A DNA stretch of 45,634 bases from Gemmatimonadota bacterium (GTDB taxonomy: Bacteria > Gemmatimonadota > Gemmatimonadetes > Gemmatimonadales > Gemmatimonadaceae): assembly GCA_016874035.1 (NCBI GenBank), contig VGVM01000017.1:1-45634 (forward strand). Direction: 5' to 3'. The position numbers and the translations under genes are program-made. Shown here in pieces: positions 26,168 through 35,573 of this stretch (its first letter is position 1; each line of letters begins with the position of its first letter). Below the pieces are notes generated by a model, which worked only from the letters and a program-made list of their open reading frames with translations, made no database searches and was not told the DNA's origin.

Positions 26168-26625
26168 GCCGGCGGCGCGCCGCGCGCGCGCTCGTGCTCG
26201 TATTCCTCCTATCGCTGGTTGCTGTCGCCGGCGTCTGGGTCGTGCGCCGATGGTCGGATCGCGCCTCGGGCGCCGACGGTGCGGGCGAGGCGGCCCGGCG
26301 TGCCGCGGCCGCGCGAATCGTGCCGGAGAGCGTCCGGGTTCAGGTGGAAGTGTTCAACGCGACGGACACCCGCGGGCTCGCGCGCACGGCGGCTGCGGTG
26401 CTGCGGGACGCGGGGTTCGACGTCGTGTATTTCGGGAACACGTCGCTCCGACTCGATTCGTCGTTCGTCCGGGATCGCTCCGGGCACGCGGATTGGGCCG
26501 CGTGGGCGTCCCGTGTCGTCGCACCAGCGAGGTCGGACGCGATTGCCGACTCAGGCCGTTTCGTGGACCTGACGATCTACGTCGGTCGTAGCTGGCGCCC
26601 TCCGCGCGAGCCGTTCCGTCCGTAA
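26101..26625 (+). CDS. membrane-anchored LytR C-terminal-domain protein
   Basis: An N-terminal anchor (ALVLVFLLSLVAVAGVWVV) is followed by an Ala/Arg linker and a domain of about 90 residues. That domain (VRVQVEVFNATDTRGLARTAA, LRDAGFDVVYFG, VDLTIYVGR) matches the LytR_C fold, an extracytoplasmic domain of unknown ligand often found alone or after LytR-CpsA-Psr enzymes. No catalytic LCP domain is present. The ATG at 26101 overlaps yqeK by 67 bases; a GTG just before the hydrophobic segment is an alternative start. The 3' 75 bases overlap the rlmN 3' end on the other strand. Confidence 0.72.
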   Translation: MDAPRREGDLFANGRALEQRPLSRRRAARALVLVFLLSLVAVAGVWVVRRWSDRASGADGAGEAARRAAAARIVPESVRVQVEVFNATDTRGLARTAAAVLRDAGFDVVYFGNTSLRLDSSFVRDRSGHADWAAWASRVVAPARSDAIADSGRFVDLTIYVGRSWRPPREPFRP

Positions 26626-27636
26626 CTGGCCGCACGCGGCCGCGATATCCAGGCCGCGGCTTCGCCGCACCGCGACTTCGACTTTCGCCGCGCGCAGCAC
26701 GCGGGCGAATCGGTCAATCTGGGCCGCCGCCGACGGCGTGAAGCCCATCGCCCCGCCCGGGTGCAACGGAATCAGGTTCACGAACGCCCCGCAGCCGCGC
26801 GCCAACGCGGCGAGTTCGCGCGCGTGCGCTTCCTGGTCGTTCACCCCGCCCAGCATCACGTACTCGAAGGTGACACGCCGGTCGAACCGCGCCGCGGCGG
26901 CGATCACGTCCGCGAGCGGAAACTTGGTGTTGACCGGCATCAGCGTGGCGCGCAGCGCATCGCTCGGCGCGTGTACCGAAATCGCCAGGCGGAACTGCTC
27001 CTTGCGAGCGGCGAGCGATTCGATGCCCGGGAGCCATCCCACCGTGGACAGCGTGATGCGCCGCGCGCCGATCCCGAAGCCCTTCGGCGAGTTGAGGATG
27101 GAGAGCGCGGCATCAACGGCGGGCCAGTTCATCAGCGGCTCGCCCATTCCCATGAACACGATGTTCGTCGGCTTGATCGCCGGCTCGACGAAACTCAGCT
27201 CGCGGACCTGGCCGGCGATCTCGAAGGCGTTGAGGTTCCGCGCAAATCCCATCGCACCAGTGGCGCAGAACGCACATTGCAGCGCGCACCCCGCCTGCGA
27301 CGAAATGCACAGCGTCATGCGCTCCCGCTCGGGTATCGCAACGGTCTCGATTTGCTGTCCGTCGCCCAGCCGGAAGAGGAACTTCCGGGTGCCGTCGGTC
27401 GAGCGGCGCTCATCCACGAGTTCGAGCCGGTCGAGCGAAAAGCGTTCGGCGAGCCGCTCGCGCAAGCTCGCCGGCAGGTCCGACATATCGGCGAACGAGC
27501 GCGCGGGCGACTGCCAAAGGTGGCGCGCCGCTTGTGATCCGCGGTACGGCGCTTCGCCGACCGACACCGCGAAATTGCGGAGCGTGTGCTCCGCGTCCTC
27601 GGGGACCAGGTCTAGTATGCGCGTGACCGGCGTCAT
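26551..27636 (-). CDS. rlmN: dual-specificity 23S rRNA/tRNA adenine-C2 methyltransferase
   Basis: RlmN is a radical-SAM enzyme that methylates A2503 of 23S rRNA and A37 of some tRNAs. The 361-residue protein has the CxxxCxxC cluster (Cys117, Cys121, Cys124 in GCALQCAFC), the resolving Cys110 (LCISSQ), FMGMGEPLMNW, and the methyl-carrying Cys335 in AAACGQL. All catalytic residues are present. About 25 extra residues after that cysteine form the tail that overlaps the LytR_C gene on the other strand. It starts one base into the stop of the upstream secreted-protein gene (TGATG). Confidence 0.95.
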   Translation of the reverse strand: MTPVTRILDLVPEDAEHTLRNFAVSVGEAPYRGSQAARHLWQSPARSFADMSDLPASLRERLAERFSLDRLELVDERRSTDGTRKFLFRLGDGQQIETVAIPERERMTLCISSQAGCALQCAFCATGAMGFARNLNAFEIAGQVRELSFVEPAIKPTNIVFMGMGEPLMNWPAVDAALSILNSPKGFGIGARRITLSTVGWLPGIESLAARKEQFRLAISVHAPSDALRATLMPVNTKFPLADVIAAAARFDRRVTFEYVMLGGVNDQEAHARELAALARGCGAFVNLIPLHPGGAMGFTPSAAAQIDRFARVLRAAKVEVAVRRSRGLDIAAACGQLRTERLARRAPATTDVDRQVHETA

Positions 27637-28556
27637 CAGCGGCTCGAGCTCACCACAAACTGGTACGACGGGGGAAGCCCGCCCGGCCCGCCCTCACGGA
27701 CGACGCCCGCGGTGAAGGCCTTGTGCCGCACGACCAGCGCGGCCCGGCTGCGCACGTTCGACGCGCCATACGCGTGCGTTGATACCGGGCCGCCACGAAA
27801 CTCCCAGGCGCCGGCACGTGCCGATGCGAAGAGGTAACGCTCCGTCGGTCCCGCCTCGGTGGCGACCACCGCCGCCCCGGCACGGACGGCCGTCACGCTG
27901 TCTCGTGCGTACAGGCGCGCATCCGCGGCGGCGTTCACGCCCGGGCGATCGCTTTCGCCAAACGCCAGGCCCATCAGCGTGGAGGCCGCGAAGCGGATGT
28001 CCGCACGCGTCAGCCCCGACACCGTCACGCCCGCGTCGAGCGCGCCGGTTGTCCGGGCGACTTCGTCAATCGCGCCGCGCCGGGTCCGGATGGCCACGCT
28101 GAAGGCGGCGCGCTGTACACGCCGCGCAAGTGCCGCCGACGCCAGCGTCGAGTAATAGGGCACATTCGCTTGCACCGTGAGCGGGTCGCTCTCGGTTCGC
28201 GCGATCCCCGGCACCGTGACATGCGCCAGGCTCAGTGTCCATGCGTAGTTCCGAAACGCGCCTGTCGCGCCGAACGTCGTGGCGCGCAGTCCGATATCGG
28301 AAGGCGTGCTCAGCATGGCGCCTGAGAGCCCGCTGGGGTGTTTTGCCGCACTCTCGCCGGTAGCAACGAGCGCGGATGGGTTCCAAAACGCGCCCGCCGG
28401 CGTTGTGGGCAGCGCGGCGGACTCGCCAATCAGGCCGAGCGGGTAGGTCAGCAGGTCACGCGCCGGCGCCTGACCGGCTTGGGCGAACGCGGCCTGCCCC
28501 GAGAGCAGGGCGAGCGTGAAAACCTTGCTGTGTAACGACTTACGGGCTTGAGGCAA
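27636..28556 (-). CDS. secreted, probable outer-membrane beta-barrel protein
   Basis: The 306-residue frame opens with TTG (28556), the only standard start before the signal peptide (KVFTLALLSGQAAFAQA); the ATG at 28578 is in another frame and soon stops. The mature part begins with a stretch (LGLIGESAALPTTPAGAFWNPSAL) resembling the N-terminus of PorV/UPF0164-like outer-membrane barrels (NPAxL-type motif). It then shows alternating hydrophobic/polar strands ending near YQFVVSSSR. A lipid- or export-related role is likely but the family is not certain. Its stop overlaps the rlmN start. Confidence 0.65.
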   Translation of the reverse strand: MPQARKSLHSKVFTLALLSGQAAFAQAGQAPARDLLTYPLGLIGESAALPTTPAGAFWNPSALVATGESAAKHPSGLSGAMLSTPSDIGLRATTFGATGAFRNYAWTLSLAHVTVPGIARTESDPLTVQANVPYYSTLASAALARRVQRAAFSVAIRTRRGAIDEVARTTGALDAGVTVSGLTRADIRFAASTLMGLAFGESDRPGVNAAADARLYARDSVTAVRAGAAVVATEAGPTERYLFASARAGAWEFRGGPVSTHAYGASNVRSRAALVVRHKAFTAGVVREGGPGGLPPSYQFVVSSSR

Positions 28557-28706
28557 GATTCGGTCGGGGGTCGTTCATGGTGGTCAACTTCGTGCGGCCC
28601 ATATATTTAGCACTCGTCTCCCGCGTTGTCCTGAGCGGCCACGGTCCCGGGCCGCGCGCGGGCTATCGGAGCACAAACGACTGTACAACACTCGCAGCCG
28701 GCGCAC

Positions 28707-29075
28707 ATGAGCGCGCCCAATCGTTCACGTTGGATCGCGCCCGGGCTGTGGGCTGTGCTGATCGAGACGTTGACAAGTTGGCCACGCCTGCCGTCGGTCG
28801 GACCGCAAGGTTCCGACAAGCTCGGCCATCTTGCCATGTTCGCCGTGTTTGCATTCCTCGTGGCGCGTGCACTCGAGCCCGGGAGGCCCTCGCTGCGGAC
28901 GGTAGCAATCGTGGCGGCCGCCATGGCGGCGTGGGCCGCGCTAGACGAAGTACACCAGATGTTCATCCCCGGGCGCTCTGGTGAGTTCGCCGATTGGGTC
29001 GCCGACGTTGCCGGCGCCGGACTCGGCCTGCTCGCGCGCCGATGGATCAACGCCAGCCAGCTGAACGTCACATGA
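28707..29075 (+). CDS. VanZ-like membrane protein
   Basis: The 122-residue product has about three hydrophobic helices and the VanZ-family core DKLGHLAMFAVFAFLVARAL and DEVHQMFIPGRSGEFADWVAD. VanZ proteins are small integral membrane proteins; the founding member gives low-level teicoplanin resistance, but most, like this one, have no known role. There is no van cluster here. The gene begins the long plus-strand run and overlaps aspS by four bases. No clear promoter or ribosome site was found before the ATG. Confidence 0.85.
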   Translation: MSAPNRSRWIAPGLWAVLIETLTSWPRLPSVGPQGSDKLGHLAMFAVFAFLVARALEPGRPSLRTVAIVAAAMAAWAALDEVHQMFIPGRSGEFADWVADVAGAGLGLLARRWINASQLNVT

Positions 29076-30871
29076 CGATGAGTCCCGGGTCGTTCGCCAC
29101 CTCGTGGCGCACGCATCGCGCCGGTGCGCTGCGCGCCGCCGACATTGGAACGCCAGTGGTGCTGGGTGGATGGGTGCACCGCTCCAGGAACCTTGGTGGC
29201 ATCGTGTTTGTGGACCTTCGCGACATTGACGGAATCGTGCAGGTGTCGTTCGGGACCGATTGGGCGTCCGCTGAGGCGATCGCCGCAGCGGCAGCCGTCG
29301 GCGTCGAAAGCGTCGTGGTCGTGGAAGGCACAGTGGTGGCGCGCGCCGAGGGCACACGCAACCCGGAAATGGGCACGGGCGATGTTGAAGTCCGGGCGAC
29401 GGCGATTCGCGTGGTCGGCCCGGCGACGACACCCGCCATCCCGGTTGCGCGGGGCCGCGGCGAAAAGCTCGCGGCCGAGGAACTGCGCCTCCGTCATCGC
29501 TACCTCGACCTGCGCCGGGCGGACCTTCAGGCGAACCTCGTGCTTCGCCATCGCCTCATGCAGGCGACGCGCGCATTCCTTAGTGAGCGCGGGTTCCTGG
29601 AGATCGAGACACCGATCCTTACCAAGCCGACGCCCGAGGGCGCGCGCGACTACCTCGTGCCGAGCCGCGTGCATCCCGGTGAGTTCTACGCGTTACCGCA
29701 GTCGCCGCAGATCTACAAGCAGCTGTTCATGACCTGCGGCCTCGACCGGTACTTCCAGATCGCGCGCTGTTTTCGTGACGAGGACCTCCGCGCAGACCGC
29801 CAGCCGGAGTTCACGCAGATTGATATCGAGGCGTCGTTCGTCTCGCAGGACGACATCCTCGCCCTGGCGGAGCAGCTGGTCGCCGCGCTCTGGCGCACGG
29901 CCGGGCATGACGTCACGACGCCGTTCCCTCGCATGACGTATCGCGACGCGATGGAGCGATTTGGCTGCGACCGGCCCGACCTGAGGTACGGTCTCGAGAT
30001 TGCGGATCACACCGAGGCCTTCCGCGGCACGTCGTTCGGCATCGCGACCGCGGCGATTGCGGCCGGCGGACGGGTTCGCGGCATCGTCGTGCCGGGCGGC
30101 GCGGCGTGGAGCCGCAAGCAGGTGGACGAGATCGAGGCACTGGCAAAGAGCGCGGGCGCCGCCGGGTTGCTCCGCGTCCGTCGTGTGGACGGGAAGCTCG
30201 ACGGTCCGCTGGCGAAGTTTTTCGAGGGTTCCGACCCGTTCATCGGCGGCGCCCAGCCGATCGCCGAGGGCGCGCTGGCCCTGTTCGTGGCCGGCGCCGA
30301 CCGTGTATCCAGCCCGGCACTCGACCGCGTTCGCCAGGAGTGCGCGCAGCGGCTCGGGTTGATTCCGGAGGGCGAACAGCGATTCCTGATCGTGACCGAC
30401 TTCCCCATGTTCGATCGCGACCCTGAGTCCGGCGCGCTCGCGGCGGTGCATCATCCGTTCACCTCCCCGCAGGTGGACGACATGACGGCGTTTCCGGACG
30501 CGCCGGATCGCTGGCGCGCGAACGCGTACGACGTCGTCCTGAACGGACTCGAACTCGGCGGCGGCAGCATTCGTACGCACGACCCCGCCGTGCAGTCCCG
30601 CATGTTCGCGCTGCTCGGGATCGGCGAGAAGGCCGAGCAGGAGAGGCGTTTCGGGTTCCTGCTCGAGGCGCTTCGCGCCGGTGCGCCACCGCACGGCGGC
30701 ATCGCCTTCGGCGTGGACCGGATCGCGATGCTGCTCGCCGGTGCGACATCGCTTCGGGACGTGATCGCGTTCCCCAAGACCACGGCGGCGCGCGCGCTGT
30801 TTGAGGACGCGCCGACACAGGTGCCGCCCGAGGACCTGGCGGACCTGCACCTCGGCCTGCGGGCCAACTGA
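29072..30871 (+). CDS. aspS: aspartyl-tRNA synthetase
   Basis: AspRS charges tRNA-Asp. The 599-residue length is the bacterial type with an OB-fold anticodon domain (1-110), a class II catalytic core and a GAD insertion domain (about 290-420). Class II motifs are visible: FLEIETPILTKPTPEGARDYLVPSR (motif 1 region), FRDEDLRADRQPEFTQIDIE (motif 2) and FGVDRIAMLLAG (motif 3). The anticodon domain reads RNLGGI where many non-discriminating enzymes read DHGG, so it looks closer to the discriminating E. coli form; that is a weak inference. The ATG overlaps the vanZ stop. Confidence 0.95.
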   Translation: MTMSPGSFATSWRTHRAGALRAADIGTPVVLGGWVHRSRNLGGIVFVDLRDIDGIVQVSFGTDWASAEAIAAAAAVGVESVVVVEGTVVARAEGTRNPEMGTGDVEVRATAIRVVGPATTPAIPVARGRGEKLAAEELRLRHRYLDLRRADLQANLVLRHRLMQATRAFLSERGFLEIETPILTKPTPEGARDYLVPSRVHPGEFYALPQSPQIYKQLFMTCGLDRYFQIARCFRDEDLRADRQPEFTQIDIEASFVSQDDILALAEQLVAALWRTAGHDVTTPFPRMTYRDAMERFGCDRPDLRYGLEIADHTEAFRGTSFGIATAAIAAGGRVRGIVVPGGAAWSRKQVDEIEALAKSAGAAGLLRVRRVDGKLDGPLAKFFEGSDPFIGGAQPIAEGALALFVAGADRVSSPALDRVRQECAQRLGLIPEGEQRFLIVTDFPMFDRDPESGALAAVHHPFTSPQVDDMTAFPDAPDRWRANAYDVVLNGLELGGGSIRTHDPAVQSRMFALLGIGEKAEQERRFGFLLEALRAGAPPHGGIAFGVDRIAMLLAGATSLRDVIAFPKTTAARALFEDAPTQVPPEDLADLHLGLRAN

Positions 30872-31857
30872 TGGCGAACGGCGTAGGCACGAACGGGGGA
30901 ACCGTTGTCGTGGACGGCGTCACGGCGCGCGTGAGCACCGAGGGGGCGGACCTGCTCATGCTCACGGGTGCTGCCGATGCCAACCTGAATGAGCTGCAGA
31001 AGGTGACCGGCGTTCGCGCGACGCTGCGCGGCGACGCGGTGGTGCTCGCCGGCACGGCGGCCGCGGTCGAACGCGCGACGGCCCTCACGCAGCGCATGGT
31101 GGATGCCGCCAAGCGCCGCGAAGTGCTCGAGCCCGATGACATCGTCCGGATGTCCCTCGAGAACGGCGGCGACCCCGGCGGCGCGCCGCGCATCGTGCTC
31201 CCCGGGGTGCGGCGGATCGTCCAGCCGAAGACGAGCGGTCAGGCCGCGTACCTGCAGGCGATCTTCGACAGCGACATCGTGGTGGGCATTGGGCCCGCGG
31301 GCACCGGCAAGACCTATCTCGCGGTGGCCGCCGCGGTGGACGCCCTGTTGCGCAAGCGCGTGCGACGGATCGTCCTTGCACGCCCCGCGGTCGAGGCCGG
31401 GGAATCGCTCGGCTTCCTGCCGGGCGACATGCAGGCAAAGGTGGATCCGTACTTGCGGCCGCTGTACGACGCGCTCGAGGACATGATGCCGCCCGAGCGC
31501 GTGCTCAAGGCGGTCGAGACCCGCGTGATCGAGATCGCCCCGCTGGCCTACATGCGCGGGCGCACGCTCGCCGATGCGTTCGTGATCCTTGACGAGGCGC
31601 AGAACGCGACCTGCGCCCAGATGAAGATGTTCCTCACGCGGCTCGGCGTGAACTCGCGCGCCGTGATCACCGGCGACAAGACCCAGGTGGACCTCCCGCG
31701 GCGCGACGACAGCGGGCTCTTCCAGATCGAGCGCATCCTTCCCGGCATTGACGGCATCGCGTTTCATTACCTGTCGGACGGCGACGTGATCCGCCATCGC
31801 ATTGTTCGCGAGATCGTAAAGGCCTACGCGGCCGAAGACGCCGCGCCCCAGGCGTGA
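30871..31857 (+). CDS. PhoH-like ATPase
   Basis: The 328-residue cytoplasmic protein has an N-terminal KH-like region (to about 115) and a PhoH ATPase domain with Walker A GPAGTGKT at 141-148, RPAVEAGESLGFLPGD, FVILDEAQNAT (Walker B) and ITGDKTQVDLP. The PhoH-YbeY pairing is very common and points to RNA metabolism and ribosome maturation rather than phosphate starvation. The ATG overlaps the aspS stop by one base, and its end overlaps ybeY. Confidence 0.92.
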   Translation: MANGVGTNGGTVVVDGVTARVSTEGADLLMLTGAADANLNELQKVTGVRATLRGDAVVLAGTAAAVERATALTQRMVDAAKRREVLEPDDIVRMSLENGGDPGGAPRIVLPGVRRIVQPKTSGQAAYLQAIFDSDIVVGIGPAGTGKTYLAVAAAVDALLRKRVRRIVLARPAVEAGESLGFLPGDMQAKVDPYLRPLYDALEDMMPPERVLKAVETRVIEIAPLAYMRGRTLADAFVILDEAQNATCAQMKMFLTRLGVNSRAVITGDKTQVDLPRRDDSGLFQIERILPGIDGIAFHYLSDGDVIRHRIVREIVKAYAAEDAAPQA

Positions 31858-32321
31858 GCGCGCGGCGCGGGCGCGCGCTGGACCTGAGCATTGCGCGCGT
31901 GGGGGTGGACTGGGCGCCGTCGGGCAAGGCGGTTGCGCGCGTCGCGGCCGGCGTACTCGCGGCCGAACGGACCCGACTCGCGCGCCTGTCCATCACGTTC
32001 GTCGGCGACGCGGACATCGCGCGGATGAACTTCAGGTGGTTCCACAAGCGGCGCGTGACCGACGTGATCGCGTTTGCGCTTGAGGATCCCTTGGGGACGG
32101 CCGGCGATGTGTACATCGCGCCGGGTGTCGCGCGGCGCAACGCGGCGCGCCTGCAGGTGTCGGCGACCACCGAAGTGCTTCGACTCGTGATTCATGGCGT
32201 GCTGCATGTGCTGGGATACGACCATCCCGAAGGACTGTCGCGCGTGCGGTCGAAGATGTGGCGTCGGCAGGAGGCGCTGGTCGAGCGCTTGGTGTCCGCT
32301 GAGGCGGCTCGCCGCGCATGA
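31854..32321 (+). CDS. ybeY: YbeY endoribonuclease / 16S rRNA maturation factor
   Basis: The 155-residue metalloprotein has the zinc-binding HGVLHVLGYDH motif (His114, His118, His124), together with RVTDVIAFAL and GDVYIA. YbeY takes part in 16S rRNA 3'-end maturation and ribosome quality control. The GTG start overlaps the phoH stop (GTGA). Placement between phoH and a CorC-like gene is the widespread phoH-ybeY-corC arrangement. Confidence 0.93.
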   Translation: MSARRGRALDLSIARVGVDWAPSGKAVARVAAGVLAAERTRLARLSITFVGDADIARMNFRWFHKRRVTDVIAFALEDPLGTAGDVYIAPGVARRNAARLQVSATTEVLRLVIHGVLHVLGYDHPEGLSRVRSKMWRRQEALVERLVSAEAARRA

Positions 32322-33550
32322 CCCTGCTCCTCGCGTTCCTCGCGCTCCTGGCGACGGCGGCGGCTGCCTACTGTGCGTTCGCGGACGGCGCCATCGTCTC
32401 GGTGGATGATGACGAGCGGGCGCCGACTGCCGAGTCCGCGGCAATCCTCGACCGGCGGGAACACGCGCACCGCGCGCTCGCGTTCGCGCGGATCCTGGCA
32501 CAGCTGCTGGCCGGTGCATGCGCGGCGACCGCGGTGCTGAGTTCGCGCATTGGCGGCGTGTGGCTCCCCGTGCTGGTGGTCGCCGTCGGCGTCGTGACGG
32601 TCGTGCTCGCCGAAAGCGCCGCCCGGGCCGCTGGTGACCTGGCCGGCATCAAGGGCGTGGCGCGACACGTGGTTGGCATCACCGCCGTGGAAAACCTGAT
32701 GCGTCCGGTGGTAGCCGTTGGCATGCTGGCTGATCGCACGATGGAAGCCCTGATCCCCCCGCGCTCCGATCGCGACGCCGAGCGGGAGTCCACGATCGAG
32801 CAGTTCCGCGATGTCGTCGAGGCCGAGGTGGCCGAGTCGCAGGATGATGCCCAGCTCGTCCGAGGCGTGTTTTCGCTCTCGGACACGGCGGTGGGCGACA
32901 TCATGGTCCCTCGAGTGGATGTGGTCGGCGTGGCGCGCGACTCGACCTGGGATGAGGTCTTGTCGGCGGTGCGCGCCTCCCGGCACGCACGCTACATCGT
33001 GTACGACGGCTCGCTCGACAGCGTCGTCGGGGTGCTGCACGCCAAGGACCTCGTGGCGCCGGTGCTGGCGGGCGCCGAGCCGCCCGGGGGGTGGGCTTCG
33101 CTCGTGGGGACCGCGCAGTTCATCCCGGCGACGAAGTCGGTTGACGCGCAGCTGCGCGACTTCAAGGCGTCGAGGCGGCACCTGGCGGTAGTCGCTGACG
33201 AGTACGGAGGGATGGCCGGGATCGTGACGCTCGAGGATGCGCTGGAAGTCATCGTGGGCGATATCCGCGACGAGCACGACATCGAGGAACCCGATGTTCG
33301 GCAGGAGGCGCAGCGTCTGTCCGTGAGCGCCCGGCTGACGCTCGAGGAACTCAGCGAGATCACGGGGGCCGAACTCGCGGTGGACGGCGTGGATACCGTC
33401 GGCGGGTTGCTCTACTCTGCAGTGGGCGGGACGCCACGTGCGGGCGACTCCACCGTGGTGGCGTCGCGGCGCCTGGTCGTCGATCGCGTCGTAGGCCGGC
33501 GCATCCTTCGCGTGGGCATCGAACGCGTGGCAAGCGAGTCGCCGGCATGA
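32318..33550 (+). CDS. CNNM/CorC-like transporter-associated protein (HlyC/CorC family)
   Basis: The 410-residue protein has an N-terminal membrane region of the CNNM (DUF21) type with three to four helices (1-150), then two CBS domains (about 190-310; DIMVPRVDVVGV, YGGMAGIVTLEDALEVIVGDI) and a C-terminal CorC/HlyC domain ending at VGIERV. Family members are linked to Mg2+/Co2+ homeostasis. The EDxxEExxGDIxDE-like sequence ends in DIRDEHDIEE. It overlaps both neighbours by four bases. Despite old naming, a hemolysin role is not supported. Confidence 0.88.
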   Translation: MTLLLAFLALLATAAAAYCAFADGAIVSVDDDERAPTAESAAILDRREHAHRALAFARILAQLLAGACAATAVLSSRIGGVWLPVLVVAVGVVTVVLAESAARAAGDLAGIKGVARHVVGITAVENLMRPVVAVGMLADRTMEALIPPRSDRDAERESTIEQFRDVVEAEVAESQDDAQLVRGVFSLSDTAVGDIMVPRVDVVGVARDSTWDEVLSAVRASRHARYIVYDGSLDSVVGVLHAKDLVAPVLAGAEPPGGWASLVGTAQFIPATKSVDAQLRDFKASRRHLAVVADEYGGMAGIVTLEDALEVIVGDIRDEHDIEEPDVRQEAQRLSVSARLTLEELSEITGAELAVDGVDTVGGLLYSAVGGTPRAGDSTVVASRRLVVDRVVGRRILRVGIERVASESPA

Positions 33551-34503
33551 CGACGCTGACCATCACGCTGCTGTTCGCGGTTGCGGTCGGCGTATTGACC
33601 GCGGCGGCGACGGCCGTGCGCAGCGTAAGCCGGATCTGGCTGCGCCACTGGGCGGAGCACGCGTTGGTCGCCGATGCCGCGGCCGCGGGCTCCGCGCTGG
33701 AGCGACCGCATCGCTACTTCCTCGCGGCGGGAACCGGGATCGCGGCGCTCGCGTTCGCGCTCGGATCTGTCGTCGCGTTTCGCGCCGAGCTGCCGCGAAT
33801 CTTCGCCGCGCTCGGCATCGCCATCCTTGCGCTCCTCGTGTTCGGTCAGGTCGTGCCACGCGCAATCGCCCGGCGCTGGGCGACCCTGCTGGTCCCGGCA
33901 CTGGCGCCCCTCTTGCGTGCGATCGACGCGCTGTTTGGTCCGGCGCTGGATTTCGCGGCGCGTGCCGTGCGCGCGCTGGCTCCTTCCGGCGCCCCGGAAC
34001 CGGCTCCGGCGGCGACCGACCCGCTCGAGGACTTGCTCCGCGAAGGCGAGCTGGAGGGAATCGGCCAGGCCGCCGAGTCTGAGATCATCAGCGGCGTCGC
34101 GGAGTTCGGTGAGAAGGCGGTGCGGGCCGTCATGACGCCGTGGGCCAAGGTGACGACGGTATCCGCGGCCCTTTCGGTCGCCGAGGCGGCGGATGTGGTC
34201 GCGCGCTCAGGCTTCACCCGCGTTCCGATCGTGGGGCGCGATGGCGCGGTGATCGGGGTGGTCCACGCGTTCGACGTGCTCGGCGATCCGACGTCCGCCG
34301 TTGCCGCACCGCGGCCGGTGGCGCGTGCCGACGGCGCCGAACCCTGCGGAGCGGTGATGCGCCGGCTGCTCCGCGAACAGCGCCACATGGCCGTCGTGTA
34401 CGATGCCGGGCGCGTGGTCGGTGCCGTCACCCTTGAGGATCTCGTCGAGGAACTTGTCGGCGATATTCATGACGAACACGACGACCCCACCCCGGCGGTA
34501 TGA
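33547..34503 (+). CDS. second CNNM-like CBS protein, without CorC domain
   Basis: The 318-residue protein repeats the layout of its neighbour: hydrophobic N-terminal half (VFGQVVPRAIARRW fits the CNNM pattern of E-x-x-P, here Gly-Gln in place of Gly-Glu), then the segment ESEIISGVAEFGEKAVRAVMTP and two CBS motifs, ending at the usual TLEDLVEELVGDIHDEHD. The protein then stops, so the C-terminal CorC/HlyC domain is lacking. The tandem arrangement suggests that the two proteins form a hetero-oligomer. It overlaps meaB by four bases. Confidence 0.85.
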   Translation: MTTLTITLLFAVAVGVLTAAATAVRSVSRIWLRHWAEHALVADAAAAGSALERPHRYFLAAGTGIAALAFALGSVVAFRAELPRIFAALGIAILALLVFGQVVPRAIARRWATLLVPALAPLLRAIDALFGPALDFAARAVRALAPSGAPEPAPAATDPLEDLLREGELEGIGQAAESEIISGVAEFGEKAVRAVMTPWAKVTTVSAALSVAEAADVVARSGFTRVPIVGRDGAVIGVVHAFDVLGDPTSAVAAPRPVARADGAEPCGAVMRRLLREQRHMAVVYDAGRVVGAVTLEDLVEELVGDIHDEHDDPTPAV

Positions 34504-35573
34504 CCGATATTCGCCCGCTGCTCGACCGGTTCCGCGCCGGCCAACGCGCCGCCCTCGCGCGAGCGCTTTCGATGGCCGAAGACCGGCGTGCCGGCACGGA
34601 CGAACTCCTCGCGGCGCTGCATCCCGCTACGGGGCGCGCGCGCCGCATCGGGCTGACCGGGCCGCCTGGCGCGGGCAAGAGCACGATCACCACGCGCCTC
34701 GCGCGCCACTATCGCGAAGCGGGCCTGCGGGTCGGGATCGTCGCCGTGGACCCGACCTCACCGTTCACCGGCGGCGCGCTGCTCGGCGATCGCGTGCGCA
34801 TGGAATCCGTCGCGCTCGATGAGGGCGTGTTCATCCGATCGATGGCGACGCGGGGATCGTTGGGCGGGCTCGCCGCGACGACGCGCGAACTCTGCGACGT
34901 GTTCGATGCGTTCGGGATGGACCGCATCCTGGTCGAGACCGTCGGCGTCGGCCAGAGCGAACTCGAGATCGCCCGGACGGCCGACCAGAGCGTCGTCGTG
35001 CTGGTCCCGGAGTCGGGAGACTCGATCCAGGCGATGAAGGCCGGGCTGATGGAGATCGCTGACGTGTTTGTCGTGAACAAGGCCGATCGCACCGGGGCCG
35101 ACCGGGTCAAGCATGACATCGAGGCCATGCTCGGGCTCCGGGCCGGACTCGCGGCCCACGCGGAACCCGCGCATCATGGCGTGGACCTCAAGCGCATCGG
35201 CAATCCCTCGCGCGCCGCGCGCAAGGCGACTGCGGAGGCCCTCGAGACCGGCGGGCCCTGGGTGCCCCCCGTGTTGCTGACTACGGGAACCACGGGCGAT
35301 GGCCTGGACGCGCTCGCTGGGGCGGTGGACCGGCACTTTGCCTATCTTGAAACCCACGGTGGGCTGCGGGAGCGGCGACTCGCTCGGGTTCGCCAGCGCG
35401 TGGTGGACGTGGTCGAGGACCGGGTGCGTCGCCGCTTGTGGCTCGACGGCGCCACGAATGCGTGGCTCGACGCGCAGGTCGAGCCGATTGCGACCGGAGC
35501 TACGACGCCGTTTGCGGTGGCGGACGCGTTGCTGGCGAGAAGTGGCGACCTGATCACGGGGAAGCGTGCATGA
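34500..35573 (+). CDS. meaB: MeaB-type G3E GTPase, acyl-CoA mutase chaperone
   Basis: The 357-residue protein has the P-loop GPPGAGKST at 54-62, [21 protein letters not shown], the switch ETVGVGQSE and the base-specificity NKAD. MeaB/ArgK GTPases load adenosylcobalamin into methylmalonyl-CoA-type mutases and protect them from inactivation. The C-terminal dimerisation arm (residues 260-350) is present. Its stop overlaps the mutase ATG (ATGA), so it is made alongside its client. Because the mutase has isobutyryl-CoA-like residues, the GTPase may serve that enzyme rather than a methylmalonyl-CoA mutase. Confidence 0.94.
   Translation: MTDIRPLLDRFRAGQRAALARALSMAEDRRAGTDELLAALHPATGRARRIGLTGPPGAGKSTITTRLARHYREAGLRVGIVAVDPTSPFTGGALLGDRVRMESVALDEGVFIRSMATRGSLGGLAATTRELCDVFDAFGMDRILVETVGVGQSELEIARTADQSVVVLVPESGDSIQAMKAGLMEIADVFVVNKADRTGADRVKHDIEAMLGLRAGLAAHAEPAHHGVDLKRIGNPSRAARKATAEALETGGPWVPPVLLTTGTTGDGLDALAGAVDRHFAYLETHGGLRERRLARVRQRVVDVVEDRVRRRLWLDGATNAWLDAQVEPIATGATTPFAVADALLARSGDLITGKRA

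Noticed and set aside
28577-28984. 135-codon plus frame (MVVNFVRPIYLA...) before vanZ
   Set aside because: Overlaps the clear VanZ frame and has no conserved sequence after its first 15 residues.
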